Below are positions 33,901 to 42,668 of a DNA stretch of 64,000 bases, piece after piece (positions within the stretch are counted from its first letter, which is position 1; every line of letters begins with the position of its first letter). The notes under the pieces were generated by a model. It did not search any database. It was given only the letters and a program-made list of their open reading frames with translations, and had not been told where the DNA came from. Position numbers and translations under genes: made by a program. Origin of the DNA: JAUYIV01 sp040882645 (lineage in GTDB: Bacteria > Actinomycetota > Acidimicrobiia > Spongiisociales > UBA11373); assembly GCA_040882645.1 (NCBI GenBank), contig JBBEAX010000052.1:38775-102774 (forward strand), written 5' to 3'.

Positions 33901-34296
33901 TTGGTTGCTCGGAGTCGTCCCGCATCGCTAGAGAGGGTTCTCGCGGTGCTGGCCGGGGGGCTAGTGGGCTCGGCAGCGCGGCTCGGGGTCGAGGCGGCGC
34001 TCGGGTGGGAACCCGGAGGATGGCCTGTCGCCACTCTGGCGGTGAATGTGGTGGGTGCGGGTGTGCTCGGCTGGTACCTGGCTCGACGTGCTCGGTCTGC
34101 GTCACCGTGGTGGTCCTTAGGCTTCTGGGCGATCGGTGTGCTCGGTTCATTCACCACGTTCTCGGCGCTGGGTGTCGAGGCGGTCGCTCTCCTCGAAGCA
34201 GGGCGCGTCGTGGCGGCCGGGTGCTACGTGGTGGTGTCGGCGTTGGCCGGGTTGGTGGTGGCGGGCGTCGGTTACCGCCTCGGGGAGGGGCGATGA
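33901..34296 (+). CDS. crcB: Fluoride channel CrcB/Fluc, first subunit
   Basis: 131 residues, four membrane helices. GGLVGSAARLGVEAALGW, ATLAVNVVGAGVLGWYLA and FTTFSALGVEAV are the Fluc signatures (asparagine of the pore and TFS motif). The start is TTG at 33901, ten bases after the riboswitch-controlled AGGAGG; no better in-frame start exists. The stop overlaps the second crcB (ATGA). Paired crcB genes encode heterodimeric exporters in many Gram-positives. An upstream-shifted frame over the same region is an artefact. Confidence 0.92.
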   Translation: MVARSRPASLERVLAVLAGGLVGSAARLGVEAALGWEPGGWPVATLAVNVVGAGVLGWYLARRARSASPWWSLGFWAIGVLGSFTTFSALGVEAVALLEAGRVVAAGCYVVVSALAGLVVAGVGYRLGEGR

Positions 34297-34643
34297 CGGA
34301 ACTCGCGGTGGTGGTGGCCGGAGGGGTCGGGGCTGCCGGGCGCTACTGGATTGGCGGGATGGTCCAGCGGAGCACCTCAGGACGCTTCCCGGTGGGCACC
34401 CTTGCGGTGAATCTCTCCGGGAGCTTGCTGGCGGGGTTCATCCTGGCGGCTACCCCAGCAGGGAGCATCGCCAGGGTGTCTCTCCTTGGCTTCGCCGCTG
34501 GGTTCACCACGTTCTCCACCTGGAGTACTGAGAGCCTCGCCATGCTCCAGACGGGGGAAAGGGTGAGGGCGGCACTCAACCTGGCGGGGATGCTGGTGGC
34601 TGGGATAGGACTCTGCGTACTTGGCTATGTGATGGCAGACTGA
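34293..34643 (+). CDS. crcB: Fluoride channel CrcB/Fluc, second subunit
   Basis: 116 residues with four membrane helices: GGVGAAGRYWIGG, GTLAVNLSGSLLAGF and FTTFSTWSTESL. The ATG overlaps the first crcB stop by four bases. Two dissimilar subunits made in equal amounts fit a heterodimeric Fluc channel that lets fluoride leave the cytoplasm. Confidence 0.92.
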   Translation: MTELAVVVAGGVGAAGRYWIGGMVQRSTSGRFPVGTLAVNLSGSLLAGFILAATPAGSIARVSLLGFAAGFTTFSTWSTESLAMLQTGERVRAALNLAGMLVAGIGLCVLGYVMAD

Positions 34644-34665
34644 GACGACTCGGGAAGGATGGCCA

Positions 34666-35055
34666 ATGGATACTCCCATCGATGCGGAACGGTCGGTCCC
34701 CGGCTCCGACGACGAGCGGTCACTGCTGCGAATCTTCATCGGCGAGGACGACCGCCATGAGGGTCGCCCCTTGTACCAAGCCATAGTCGAGACTCTGCGA
34801 GCGAACGACCTGGCTGGCGCCACGGTACTCAAGGGCATCGAGGGGTTCGGCAAGTCGAGCCGGCTCCACACCTCCTCGGTGCTACGGCTGTCGGAGGACC
34901 TACCCATCCTCATCGAGTGCGTCTCACGCACCGACAAGATCGAGCAAATCCTCCCAGTGCTCGACGCGATGATCGGTGACGGTCTGATCACCACCCAGCC
35001 TGTCACAGTCCGTGTGTATCGAGCGGAAGGGCCCGCCCGCCCGGCCGACCGGTAG
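34666..35055 (+). CDS. DUF190 protein of the fluoride operon
   Basis: 129 residues. RLLRIFIGE-like start (LLRIFIGEDDRHEGRPLYQAIVE), GATVLKGIEGFGKSS and ILIECVSRTDKIEQILP are DUF190 signatures; the fold is PII-like. DUF190 genes are frequent neighbours of crcB. A regulatory or ion-sensing role is suspected but not shown. It lies 22 bp after crcB, in the riboswitch-controlled transcript. Confidence 0.87.
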   Translation: MDTPIDAERSVPGSDDERSLLRIFIGEDDRHEGRPLYQAIVETLRANDLAGATVLKGIEGFGKSSRLHTSSVLRLSEDLPILIECVSRTDKIEQILPVLDAMIGDGLITTQPVTVRVYRAEGPARPADR

Positions 35056-35078
35056 GGGGAGTTGCGCAGGTAGGCAGA

Positions 35079-36299
35079 GTGAGTACGCGGCCAGAACCCG
35101 AGCGGCCTCGCTTGTCACCCTGGCGGTTTGTGGTCACCTTCGGCGTCGTCAGTCTGCTGGTGGACGTTGTCTATGAGGGTGCCCGCTCTGTCGCCGGGCC
35201 GTTCCTTGGCTCGCTGGGAGCATCGGCGCTGATGATTGGCGCTATCACGGGGGCTGGCGAGGCAACGGCTCTGATTCTCCGCGTGGTCAGTGGTCCGGCT
35301 GCCGATCGGTCCCGGCGGTACTGGGCTTGGGTGATTGCTGGCTACGTAATCACCGTCGTCGCTGTGCCTGCCCTGGCCTTACCGGTTGGTCTGTTTGGTG
35401 CGTCAGCCCTGATCATTATGGAGCGCGTCGGCAAGGCGGTCCGCAGCCCGGCCAAGGATGCTCTGATCGCCAACGCCGGAAGCAGCACTGGTCGGGGGAA
35501 GGCGTTTGCAGTTCACGAGGCACTGGATCAGGCGGGCGCCTTCATCGGCCCCCTAGTGGTAGCTGCCGCTCTGGCCGCAACGGGCGGCTACCGCTTGGGC
35601 TTCGGAGTACTCGCAGTCCCGGGATTGATGGCCGTCGTCATCCTTGTCTGGCTGGCGCGCAGAGTCCCCAACCCGGCCGTCTACGAAGAGCGTACTGCCG
35701 ACATCCAGGCAGGCGATGCCCCAGCGGCGAAGCTACCGCCTGCCTTTTGGCGCTATGCGGTGTTCACCAGCCTGACCATGGCCGGGTACGCGACCTTCGG
35801 CCTGATCGGGTACCACCTGTCATCTCGGGAACTGGTGCCTGCGGCCGCGGTGCCCTTGATCTACGCGCTGGCAATGGGAACAGACGCTCTGGCTGCTCTT
35901 ATCACCGGACACATGTATGATCGGTATGGCTTCCGGGTCCTGACTGTTCTGCCCTTCCTGGCAGGGCTGGGCACCATGCTGGCCTTCAGCGGTACCGCCA
36001 CAGTCGCCATCTTCGGTGTTGTGGTCTGGGGAATGGCGATGGGGGTGCAAGAGAGCACGCTACGTGCCGGTGTGGCCGATCTGGTGCCCGCAGCAAGACG
36101 AGCGAGTGCCTACGGCGTCTTTGCAGCGGCCTATGGCGGGGCCTGGTTCGTCGGTAGCACTGTGCTGGGCTACCTGTACGGGAGAACGCCAACGGGTTTG
36201 ATAGTCGCTTGTCTGGTAATGCAGCTTTCTGCGCTTCTCGTGCTGCTGGCCACAAGAAGTTCAACGCCCCGGTCCGAGCTGAGGAGCCAATACTCATAA
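35079..36299 (+). CDS. Major facilitator superfamily transporter
   Basis: 406 residues, about 12 membrane helices. The loop after helix 2 reads GPAADRSRRYW (MFS motif A form) and a second RVGKAVRSPAKDALIA segment follows. GTG start with AGGTAGG upstream, 23 bp after the DUF190 gene, so it belongs to the fluoride operon. It could be a second efflux route; the substrate is not predictable from sequence. Confidence 0.82.
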   Translation: MSTRPEPERPRLSPWRFVVTFGVVSLLVDVVYEGARSVAGPFLGSLGASALMIGAITGAGEATALILRVVSGPAADRSRRYWAWVIAGYVITVVAVPALALPVGLFGASALIIMERVGKAVRSPAKDALIANAGSSTGRGKAFAVHEALDQAGAFIGPLVVAAALAATGGYRLGFGVLAVPGLMAVVILVWLARRVPNPAVYEERTADIQAGDAPAAKLPPAFWRYAVFTSLTMAGYATFGLIGYHLSSRELVPAAAVPLIYALAMGTDALAALITGHMYDRYGFRVLTVLPFLAGLGTMLAFSGTATVAIFGVVVWGMAMGVQESTLRAGVADLVPAARRASAYGVFAAAYGGAWFVGSTVLGYLYGRTPTGLIVACLVMQLSALLVLLATRSSTPRSELRSQYS

Positions 36300-36341
36300 G
36301 ATACGCCCCACGGTCAGCCGGCTGACAGGGTCCCGTGATTT

Positions 36342-36680
36342 ATGTCCATCCTGAGATCGATCGGACTGTTCGTCCTCGCCGCCATCGCCGAGATCGGCGG
36401 CGCCTGGCTCGTCTGGCAAGGCTTCAGGGAGAAGCGAGGGCTCGCGTTCATCGGCGCGGGAGTGATCGCCCTCGGCCTCTACGGGTTCTTTGCCACCTTC
36501 CAACCGAGCCCCCATTTCGGACGCATCCTCGCCGCCTACGGCGGAGTCTTCGTTGCGGGTAGCCTCGCTTGGGGATTCGTCTTCGACGGGTTCCGACCCG
36601 ACCGCTACGACATCATCGGAGCAGCCGTCTGCCTCCTCGGAGTAGCCGTTATCATGTATGCCTCACGGCCAGCGGGGTGA
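36342..36680 (+). CDS. YnfA/UPF0060-type small membrane protein
   Basis: 112 residues with four membrane helices. LFVLAAIAEIGGAWLVWQG at the N terminus and RILAAYGGVFVAGSLAWG in the middle are YnfA signatures. The family resembles small multidrug resistance pumps. It is the last gene of the apparent fluoride block, 42 bp after the MFS gene. Confidence 0.85.
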   Translation: MSILRSIGLFVLAAIAEIGGAWLVWQGFREKRGLAFIGAGVIALGLYGFFATFQPSPHFGRILAAYGGVFVAGSLAWGFVFDGFRPDRYDIIGAAVCLLGVAVIMYASRPAG

Positions 36681-36837
36681 ACCCACCACCCGTACCACTC
36701 CCTCGGGTCGTGAGCCGAATCCAGGGTAAAGGTCTGCTAGGTGAATGCCTGCTCAGAGCCACACAATTGGCGTCTCCCCCACAGTCGTGGTCGTGAGCAG
36801 AACGGCAGCCTCGTCGTTGTGAACTCGACAACGCTTT

Positions 36838-36865
36838 GTGGGCCTAACAGGATGGAACGCGAACC
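36838..36865 (+). repeat. 28-bp dispersed repeat, copy R2
   Basis: Identical to R1 over 28 bp. The plus frame reads VGLTGWNAN, then diverges (PIAELLSGAWSAG) to a stop near 36918. It lies in the convergent gap between the ynfA-like gene and the mercury operon, just past the operon's last stop codon. Confidence 0.8.
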
Positions 36866-36903
36866 CTATCGCCGAGCTCCTGTCCGGCGCGTGGAGCGCC
36901 GGC

Positions 36904-37725
36904 CTAGAGAAGCGGTGACGGCAGGGCTGCCAGGAAGAAGAACCACGCGCCGAGTGCGATCAGCACATAGCCGCTCCACTTCCTGACCGTCGATCCGACC
37001 ATCCGCAGCGCCTGCAACGAATCCCCCGCTGCAACGCTCACTCCGATCGACGCCGAGGCGATCAGGAGGGTGAACACGCCAATGGCAGCGGCGAAGGACC
37101 ACAGCGTGGTTGCTGTCCCCACCGTCACGGACTGGGTGGCGAGACCAGCGAGAAGGGCGCCGGTGCAGCCGAATCCGGCCAGCAGGTACCCGAAACCGTA
37201 GGTGACATCGCTGACCCAGCGGCGCTTCGATCTGGGTTCGAAGGCCGCCGCGGCGACGGAGGCAACCTTGTCGAACATCCTGAAGCGGGTTCGCATCAAG
37301 TGCGCCTGGTGCAGACCAAAGACAACCAACACGACTCCCACCAGTGCGCGGAATGTCCGTCCGGCGGGTTGGTCGAAGGCGACCACCTTGGCGACGGCCT
37401 CGCCGAGGAACACAACCCCGGTGGCGATGATGGCGAGAAGCACGGCGACGCCGATCGCCACGCGGGCGGCGCTGGCGACGCTCTCGGGGGCCGACTCGCC
37501 CGACCGCTTGGTCAAGAAGGTGAGCAGAAGTGGGAATGAGCACGGCGAGAAGAAGGCTGCGAACCCCGTGGCCGCCCCCAGCCCGACGGAACCTGCCGAT
37601 ACCCCTCCGGTGGCGATTACACGAAAGCCCAGATAGCCGAAGAAGCCGACAATCATCAGGCCTAGGGCAATGATCAGGTAGCGGGCCCGGGCGCGTCGAA
37701 CGAGCTGGCGATCCGTGGTGGTCAT
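36904..37725 (-). CDS. CcdA/DsbD-like membrane protein of the mer operon
   Basis: 273 residues with about eight membrane helices. FFSPCSFPLLLTFL near residue 65 is the Pro-Cys membrane motif of the cytochrome-c-biogenesis CcdA family, and GFGCTGALLAG carries a second Cys; in CcdA such a pair passes electrons across the membrane. The ATG overlaps the merA stop (ATGA). In this position a mercury transporter (MerT/MerC/MerF) is usual; this protein may take that role or keep MerA partners reduced. Both are inference. Confidence 0.75.
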   Translation of the reverse strand: MTTTDRQLVRRARARYLIIALGLMIVGFFGYLGFRVIATGGVSAGSVGLGAATGFAAFFSPCSFPLLLTFLTKRSGESAPESVASAARVAIGVAVLLAIIATGVVFLGEAVAKVVAFDQPAGRTFRALVGVVLVVFGLHQAHLMRTRFRMFDKVASVAAAAFEPRSKRRWVSDVTYGFGYLLAGFGCTGALLAGLATQSVTVGTATTLWSFAAAIGVFTLLIASASIGVSVAAGDSLQALRMVGSTVRKWSGYVLIALGAWFFFLAALPSPLL

Positions 37726-39356
37726 GCCGCGCAGCAACTCAGCATCTTGATGTCTTTGCGGAAGCCTTGGGCCGCAGGCTTGAGGGCTTCTGCCATTGTC
37801 AGGTATGGGTGGTAGGTCTCGGCGATCTCATCGACGGTGGCCCGGTACTTGAGCGCCATGACTGCGGCCTGGATCACGTCTCCGGCGCCGTCGCCGATGA
37901 TGTGGGCCCCGAGCAGGCGTCCGCTGGTCTCGTCTGCGACCAGCTTGATTAGACCGTGGGTGTCGTGGTCGACGATCGCTCGCGGCACTAGGTCGAGGGG
38001 TAAGACCGAAGTGATCACCTTCTTGCCGGATTCACGCGCGTCGGCCTCGGTGAGGCCGACAGATGCGATCTGTGGCGTGGTGAACGTGACACGGGGCATC
38101 GTGGTGAAGTCGATCTTGCGGCTGCTACCCCGAAGTGCGTTCTCTGCTGCGATGCCGCCGCCGAGTGCGGCCACATAGACGAACTGTGGGTGGTTGGTGA
38201 CGTCGCCGGCCGCATAGACCCGTTCGTTGCTGGTCTGGAGGGTCGCGTCGACGATCACCCGGCCCCGATCGTCGACCTCGACCGCGGCCGCCTCGAGTCC
38301 AAGACCCTCGGTTCGGGCTCGGCGGCCGGTGGCCATGAGGATCTCATCGGCTTCGAGCCGGACAGGTCCCTCGGTGGTCTTGACCTCCAGCCATTTACGC
38401 GACGCGTCCGAGCCCGCCTTGGTGGCCTCGGCGCCGGTGATGACTGTGGCTCCGATGTCTCGGAGACGTTGGGAGATCGCCTCTGAGATCTCCGGTTCCT
38501 CGAAGGGGGCGACCCGGTCCAGAGCCTCCACGAAGGTGACGTGAGAACCGAGATGAAGGAAGAGTTGTCCGAGCTCGAGGCCGATCGCGTTGGCGCCGAC
38601 CACGATCAGCTCGGCTGGCAGTGTCTGCTGCTCCAGGGCCGTCGTCGATGTGAGGTAGCCGACGTCGGAGAGGCCGTCGATCGGCGGGACCCACGGTGCG
38701 GCACCAGTCGCTATGAGAAAGCGACCAGCGGTCAGGGTCCGGCCCCCGACGTCGACGGTGTCCTCGTCGATGAACCGCGCATTCCCTTCGACAAGGTCGA
38801 TTCCGTAGTGGTCGAGCAGATCCTCGTACTTCTCCTTGCGTAGCGCCGCCACCACTTCGTCCTTCTGGGCCACGAGCGCCTGAAGGTCGACTTCATCTGC
38901 TGAAGTGTCTATGCCCGCGAACGGCGAGTGTCCGGCCCGCCAGTAGCTCTCGGCGGCACGCAATAAGGCCTTGGAGGGGACGCAGCCAATGTTCACGCAC
39001 GTGCCACCGATCGTGTCGCGTTCGACGAGCGCAACCGAGGCACCGAGGTCGCGAGCCTTGATCGCAGCCGCGAATGCAGACGATCCCGAACCGATCACCA
39101 CCAGGTCATAGTCGGAGGATTCGGCACCGGAGACCCCCTCGGGCTCGGTGTCTTCAGCCACGTTGTAGCCGATCGCGGCGACTTCGTCTGCTGCTGCCTG
39201 CTTAGAGAATGACGGTGTAGGGATGCCGGCTGCAGTTCCTCGTCGCCAGTCCACGCTCACGTTCACGAGCCCGGCTCGCTCCAGTGCTTCGCCGACTGTG
39301 ACCTCGCAGTGGTCACAGTGCATTCCCCCGATGCTGAGAGACACCCGGTCGCTCAT
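37722..39356 (-). CDS. merA: Mercuric reductase
   Basis: 544 residues. The N-terminal HMA domain has GGMHCDHC (Cys14, Cys17). The flavoprotein body has VVIGSGSSAFAAAI, the redox pair in GGTCVNIGCVPSKALL, a second dinucleotide fold (VVGANAIGLELGQLF) and YAAGDVTNHPQFVYVAA. The C terminus ends LSCCAA; the vicinal Cys pair delivers Hg(II) to the active site and separates MerA from related disulfide reductases. The ATG was set after the ATGA overlap with merR; a longer frame upstream lies inside merR. Cytoplasmic, NADPH-dependent reduction to elemental mercury. Confidence 0.95.
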   Translation of the reverse strand: MSDRVSLSIGGMHCDHCEVTVGEALERAGLVNVSVDWRRGTAAGIPTPSFSKQAAADEVAAIGYNVAEDTEPEGVSGAESSDYDLVVIGSGSSAFAAAIKARDLGASVALVERDTIGGTCVNIGCVPSKALLRAAESYWRAGHSPFAGIDTSADEVDLQALVAQKDEVVAALRKEKYEDLLDHYGIDLVEGNARFIDEDTVDVGGRTLTAGRFLIATGAAPWVPPIDGLSDVGYLTSTTALEQQTLPAELIVVGANAIGLELGQLFLHLGSHVTFVEALDRVAPFEEPEISEAISQRLRDIGATVITGAEATKAGSDASRKWLEVKTTEGPVRLEADEILMATGRRARTEGLGLEAAAVEVDDRGRVIVDATLQTSNERVYAAGDVTNHPQFVYVAALGGGIAAENALRGSSRKIDFTTMPRVTFTTPQIASVGLTEADARESGKKVITSVLPLDLVPRAIVDHDTHGLIKLVADETSGRLLGAHIIGDGAGDVIQAAVMALKYRATVDEIAETYHPYLTMAEALKPAAQGFRKDIKMLSCCAA

Positions 39357-39805
39357 GATGTGGCCTCGCGGCTCGTTCCCTCGACCTTGGTCTCGAACCC
39401 GGATTGAACGATGTGACACACGCAGTCCCCGCGCGGCCAGTCGTCAGCGACCTCGTCCGCCAGCCTCCGCAGATGCTTCAGTTCCCCTTGGAGCAGTTGA
39501 AGATCCTGAATTCGGCTTTCGATGAGCGACGCCTCGCGCGCGATTACCGCCCGTACCGCGTCACACGGCGCGCGACCGGTAAGCCGCAGCTCGACGATCT
39601 CTCGAATGTCATCGAGCGGAAACCCCAGACTTCGCGCCCGCTTCACAAAGCGAACCAATTCAAGGTTCGCCTCGGAATAGTCGCGATACCCCGAATCGGT
39701 CCGATCAGGTGCGGGAAGCACCCCTTGCCGCTCGTAGAAGCGGATCGCCGACGCCTCGAGCCCAGTCGCGTCCGACACTTCACCGATGCGCATCACGCCG
39801 TCCAT
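39353..39805 (-). CDS. merR: MerR-family metal-responsive regulator
   Basis: 150 residues. Helix-turn-helix MRIGEVSDATGLEASAIRFYERQGVL, then a long dimerisation helix. Three or more Cys are placed as in MerR metal sensors: GRAPCDA near residue 83 and GDCVCHI near the end. It starts its own operon merR-merA-ccdA, with both junctions 4-base overlaps, so it is made with its targets. An ATG four codons downstream is also possible. Mercury is the likely inducer because merA follows; another soft metal cannot be excluded. Confidence 0.9.
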   Translation of the reverse strand: MDGVMRIGEVSDATGLEASAIRFYERQGVLPAPDRTDSGYRDYSEANLELVRFVKRARSLGFPLDDIREIVELRLTGRAPCDAVRAVIAREASLIESRIQDLQLLQGELKHLRRLADEVADDWPRGDCVCHIVQSGFETKVEGTSREATS

Positions 39806-39821
39806 GCTGTTTCATACCCTC

Positions 39822-39852
39822 AGACTAAACCTTAAAGTCACTTCAAGGTCAA
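39822..39852 (-). promoter_or_regulatory. MerR-type promoter/operator with 19-bp spacer
   Basis: Read on the minus strand: -35 TTGACC (39847-39852), -10 TAGTCT (39822-39827), spacing exactly 19 bp. A dyad fills the spacer: ACCTTAAAG (39829-39837) and CTTCAAGGT (39841-39849), eight of nine positions symmetric. Long spacers with a central dyad are the hallmark of MerR-activated promoters, where the activator untwists DNA. Transcription would begin only about ten bases before merR. Confidence 0.88.
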
Positions 39853-39988
39853 GAGAATCCGACGACTCCATGTGGAAGACAGAGACGGCGGTTCGAACAT
39901 GTCCTGATGGGTACCCAGCAGGACACTCGCGCCAGAGTGCTCGACCACCACTGAGAAGCAAGGTGATTCGAGGTTCGAGACAATTGCA

Positions 39989-40066
39989 GTGGGCCTAACA
40001 GGATGGAACGCGAACCAAGACAACGGCGAGATTACGGAGTTGCTGGACTTCCTGGGCTCGCTCTGA
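39989..40066 (+). repeat. Dispersed repeat, long copy R3
   Basis: The 28-bp core plus 50 bp shared with R4. The frame reads VGLTGWNANQDNGEITELL then DFLGSL and a stop. Upstream the same frame is open from 39908, so this may be the 3' remnant of a gene. It lies in the 390-bp gap 39806-40195, which otherwise holds the merR promoter and no gene. Confidence 0.75.
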
Positions 40067-40195
40067 GTGCTGGATCGAGCTCTCTCAGCCTGGTCAGAAC
40101 TTTCACTCGATGAGTTTCGCTGAGTCCACGACTGAACGCCGTCCTCGGCCGGCGCTCCGCCGAGTCCCTTCCCGCGCCCGCTCGCTCGGCATGCG

Positions 40196-40891
40196 CTATA
40201 TGTTGTCGATGATCCCCTTAGCTATACGGAGTAGCTCGTCCGAGGTGAGGCTAAGCGGTCCCTCGGCTCCGGTGATCAAAACCGTATCGACGGTTACCAG
40301 CCGGCTTCCGACGGCAAGAACGAGGTTGATCCGCCGTTCTTCAACCCTGTACTGAGCCGTTCCGCCGGCGTAGTCAACGACATTGGCGTAGTCGAGCGGG
40401 ATGATCGTATCGTCAGTGAGTATCTGGGTGCCCACCCGGAGTAGCTCGTTGTCGTTCACACGCAACCAAGCGCGTCGCCACTCCAAATCTGGACCGCCTG
40501 GATACACGATCCGCTCGGCTGACAGGACCTTGTACGATTCGAAGCCCACTATCTGCGCCATGGCCGCGATCAGGTCGGGGGCATCAGCCACAGCGTCGGC
40601 TGGCGTCTGCACCCCTTGCGCGAACCAAGGCCACTCATAGGGCGGCAGACCGGCCACCTCTTCCAAGCTCGGAGGCCTAGTCAGGGCCTCCGAGAGATCT
40701 ACGACAGACATCTCCCCCTCGTTGCCCGGATCGTCGGCGGAGCCCCGATCATCTAACGACGTTTGGGCGTCCGCCGGAAGAACCGTGTCAAGATCGACGA
40801 ACGGATTCTGCATGGCGACGGCCATCGCCGAAACCCCGATCGCGGCAGCGAGCACGACGAGGACGGCTGCATTCCTGAGAGCCCTTCGCAT
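40196..40891 (-). CDS. Exported protein of unknown function
   Basis: 231 residues. A hydrophobic N-terminal segment (AAVLVVLAAAIGVSAMAVAM) acts as signal peptide or anchor. The mature part contains YEWPWFAQGVQTPADAV and a C-terminal beta-rich region (RINLVLAVGSRLVTVDTVLI). No family recognised. GGAGACTCAC precedes the ATG. Codon use and GC are lower than in the core genes, as for the next two proteins. Confidence 0.65.
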   Translation of the reverse strand: MRRALRNAAVLVVLAAAIGVSAMAVAMQNPFVDLDTVLPADAQTSLDDRGSADDPGNEGEMSVVDLSEALTRPPSLEEVAGLPPYEWPWFAQGVQTPADAVADAPDLIAAMAQIVGFESYKVLSAERIVYPGGPDLEWRRAWLRVNDNELLRVGTQILTDDTIIPLDYANVVDYAGGTAQYRVEERRINLVLAVGSRLVTVDTVLITGAEGPLSLTSDELLRIAKGIIDNI

Positions 40892-41141
40892 TGTGAGTCT
40901 CCTTCCTAACAGCCGCTGTACAGGGGTCCTCCGGCCGTTCCCATGATCATCTGATGCTCGTCGCTCTCGAGCCCATCCGCACGAGATTGCATCTACCGTC
41001 GTAGCAGACGTTGAGTCTGCGCACTTCCTGACACGTCTTGAACCTAGATATGCCGTTCGTGCACAGCGACTGCCCCACGACCGGAGTCCCGACCCCCTCG
41101 ACCCATCGCTTGTTTACCTCGGTGGCGCTAGAGGAGCCAGA
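40892..41141. other. Gap without recognised feature
   Basis: A stretch of about 250 bp between two divergent genes. I see no RNA gene, repeat or convincing promoter pair; it should hold the promoters of the flanking genes. Confidence 0.4.
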
Positions 41142-41297
41142 ATGGAAGGCACGGTGATAAGACTGAGGCCCGGTGTGCCACTGAACGTCGCCGTGAGTCC
41201 CGTTGTGTTGACCTCTGAATGCCAGAGCGACTCCGCGTCCGATAGAAGGTCGTCACAGTGCCCGGCAGTAGAAATACCCAACCCGATCGAGGGATGA
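41142..41297 (+). CDS. Possible 51-residue ORF coupled to the next gene
   Basis: ATG with GAGGAG five bases upstream; the stop overlaps the ATG of the following gene (ATGA). The peptide (MEGTVIRLRPGVPLNVAVSP and a Ser/Asp/Cys-containing tail) matches no family known to me. The ribosome site and the overlap are the only support. Confidence 0.35.
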   Translation: MEGTVIRLRPGVPLNVAVSPVVLTSECQSDSASDRRSSQCPAVEIPNPIEG

Positions 41298-42289
41298 AGA
41301 ACAACAAACCCCGACGTGCACGCGTATACGTTGGAAACATACGTCATAGCTGGGTCACGGCTCTGGTCGCGGCAGGCGCGGTCCTGGTTCTCGTGGGTGG
41401 CACGGCATGGCTCTTTCGGTCTGTCGGATCGGATACGCCGGTGGCAACGACCGCAGTGGTGGGACAGTCGTCCGTGGGTGACAGCCCCGAAAACCCGACG
41501 CCGGTTGGTGAAAGGATGCTTGTCGGGGGTTGGAACCTGCGCGTCGTCGGCAGCACTCCGAGCGGTTCGGAGCTGTTCGGTGTCAAGGTGACAGCAGGCA
41601 ACTATCGGGACGGATCCACCACGATCGCATCAGGTGTGTCGCTGAGTGCCCGTACAGAGACTGGTGAGACACTTGCTCCGGTGAGGGCGGGCTGTCCCGA
41701 CGTGCTCTCGGTTGACCAGGCCATAGCGTCCGACGCGACGCTCGAAGGGTTTGTGTGCTTCAGGGTCGACCCTGTCAGCGTCGCCGGGTTGCTGCTCGTT
41801 GCGGAAGCGGTTGACTCGCCGACGCCTCATCGGGTCTACATGGCGACCATAGAGCCGGGACACGATTCAGGGACCGTTGAGTTCGGCCCTGACGAGCTGG
41901 TCGCCGAGCTGCAACACCAAGGGCTCGACGCGGTAGTTGTCGACTCGCCCTACGCCCGGATTGGTTACATGCAGCGAGCCATCGAGGTGCGGATCCTCTG
42001 CATCGGAGATCACGAGGCATCTCTGTTCGTATACGAGACCTCTGCCCTTGCCCAGTCTGATGCTGCCACGATCCGGCCCGACGGGAACCCTGAGAACGTC
42101 ACCATCGACCTCATCTACGGCAGGCTGATGTGGTGGGCTCGAGGTCGCGTGATCGTCAACTACAACCTCGCCCACCCAATCATCTGGGCGTCGCTGACGA
42201 CGGTGATGGGCAGCCCACTGAGCCCTGACGGCACATCCTTCGCGCCGCCACCCGATCCTCCCCCCGTCTCTGAATCGTGCAGTAGGTGA
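41294..42289 (+). CDS. Single-pass membrane-anchored exported protein, unknown
   Basis: 331 residues. A basic N terminus (KNNKPRRARVYVGN) and one helix (WVTALVAAGAVLVLVGGTAWLF) anchor it with the rest outside. A domain of about 130 residues follows (GERMLVGGWNLRVVGSTPSG to GFVCFRV), reminiscent of DUF4352-type immunoglobulin-like lipoprotein domains, then a second domain with YGRLMWWARGRVIVNY. Weak ribosome site (ATCGAGGG). Lower GC than the core. Confidence 0.62.
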   Translation: MKNNKPRRARVYVGNIRHSWVTALVAAGAVLVLVGGTAWLFRSVGSDTPVATTAVVGQSSVGDSPENPTPVGERMLVGGWNLRVVGSTPSGSELFGVKVTAGNYRDGSTTIASGVSLSARTETGETLAPVRAGCPDVLSVDQAIASDATLEGFVCFRVDPVSVAGLLLVAEAVDSPTPHRVYMATIEPGHDSGTVEFGPDELVAELQHQGLDAVVVDSPYARIGYMQRAIEVRILCIGDHEASLFVYETSALAQSDAATIRPDGNPENVTIDLIYGRLMWWARGRVIVNYNLAHPIIWASLTTVMGSPLSPDGTSFAPPPDPPPVSESCSR

Positions 42290-42668
42290 CAGGTAAGCAG
42301 CCGGGCTACCGGGGGTGGGTAGGAAGGCTCCGTCGCCGAAGTTGGTGGCGGACACGAAGCCCAGCCGATTCAGGAGTGGGCCTGACCGGACAGAATGTGA
42401 AACGTCCTGCGGTTCTGTAGAGAAACCAGGCGAGACCCTTACCTTGACGTGACCGTTGCACCTGAGCCTCGTGTGCGCCGATGGGAGCCCGTTGATGCCC
42501 TCCTCAGGGGGCCGGACTCGTTCGCCGCGGCCGCAAATTCGTGTCCTGTGGATACGTGGGCGGTGTGGCTGTCGTGAGCGGGATCCGGGAATCCCAGGTA
42601 GGCGTACCGTGATGCTGGTCAAACTCAGGGGTCGCCAAGCGAGCTCGAGCGGCCTCGGCGTCGATGGT
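42290..42668. other. 379-bp convergent gap
   Basis: The region between two convergent genes. Short open frames here have no ribosome sites. No terminator with a T-tract was seen. Confidence 0.4.
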
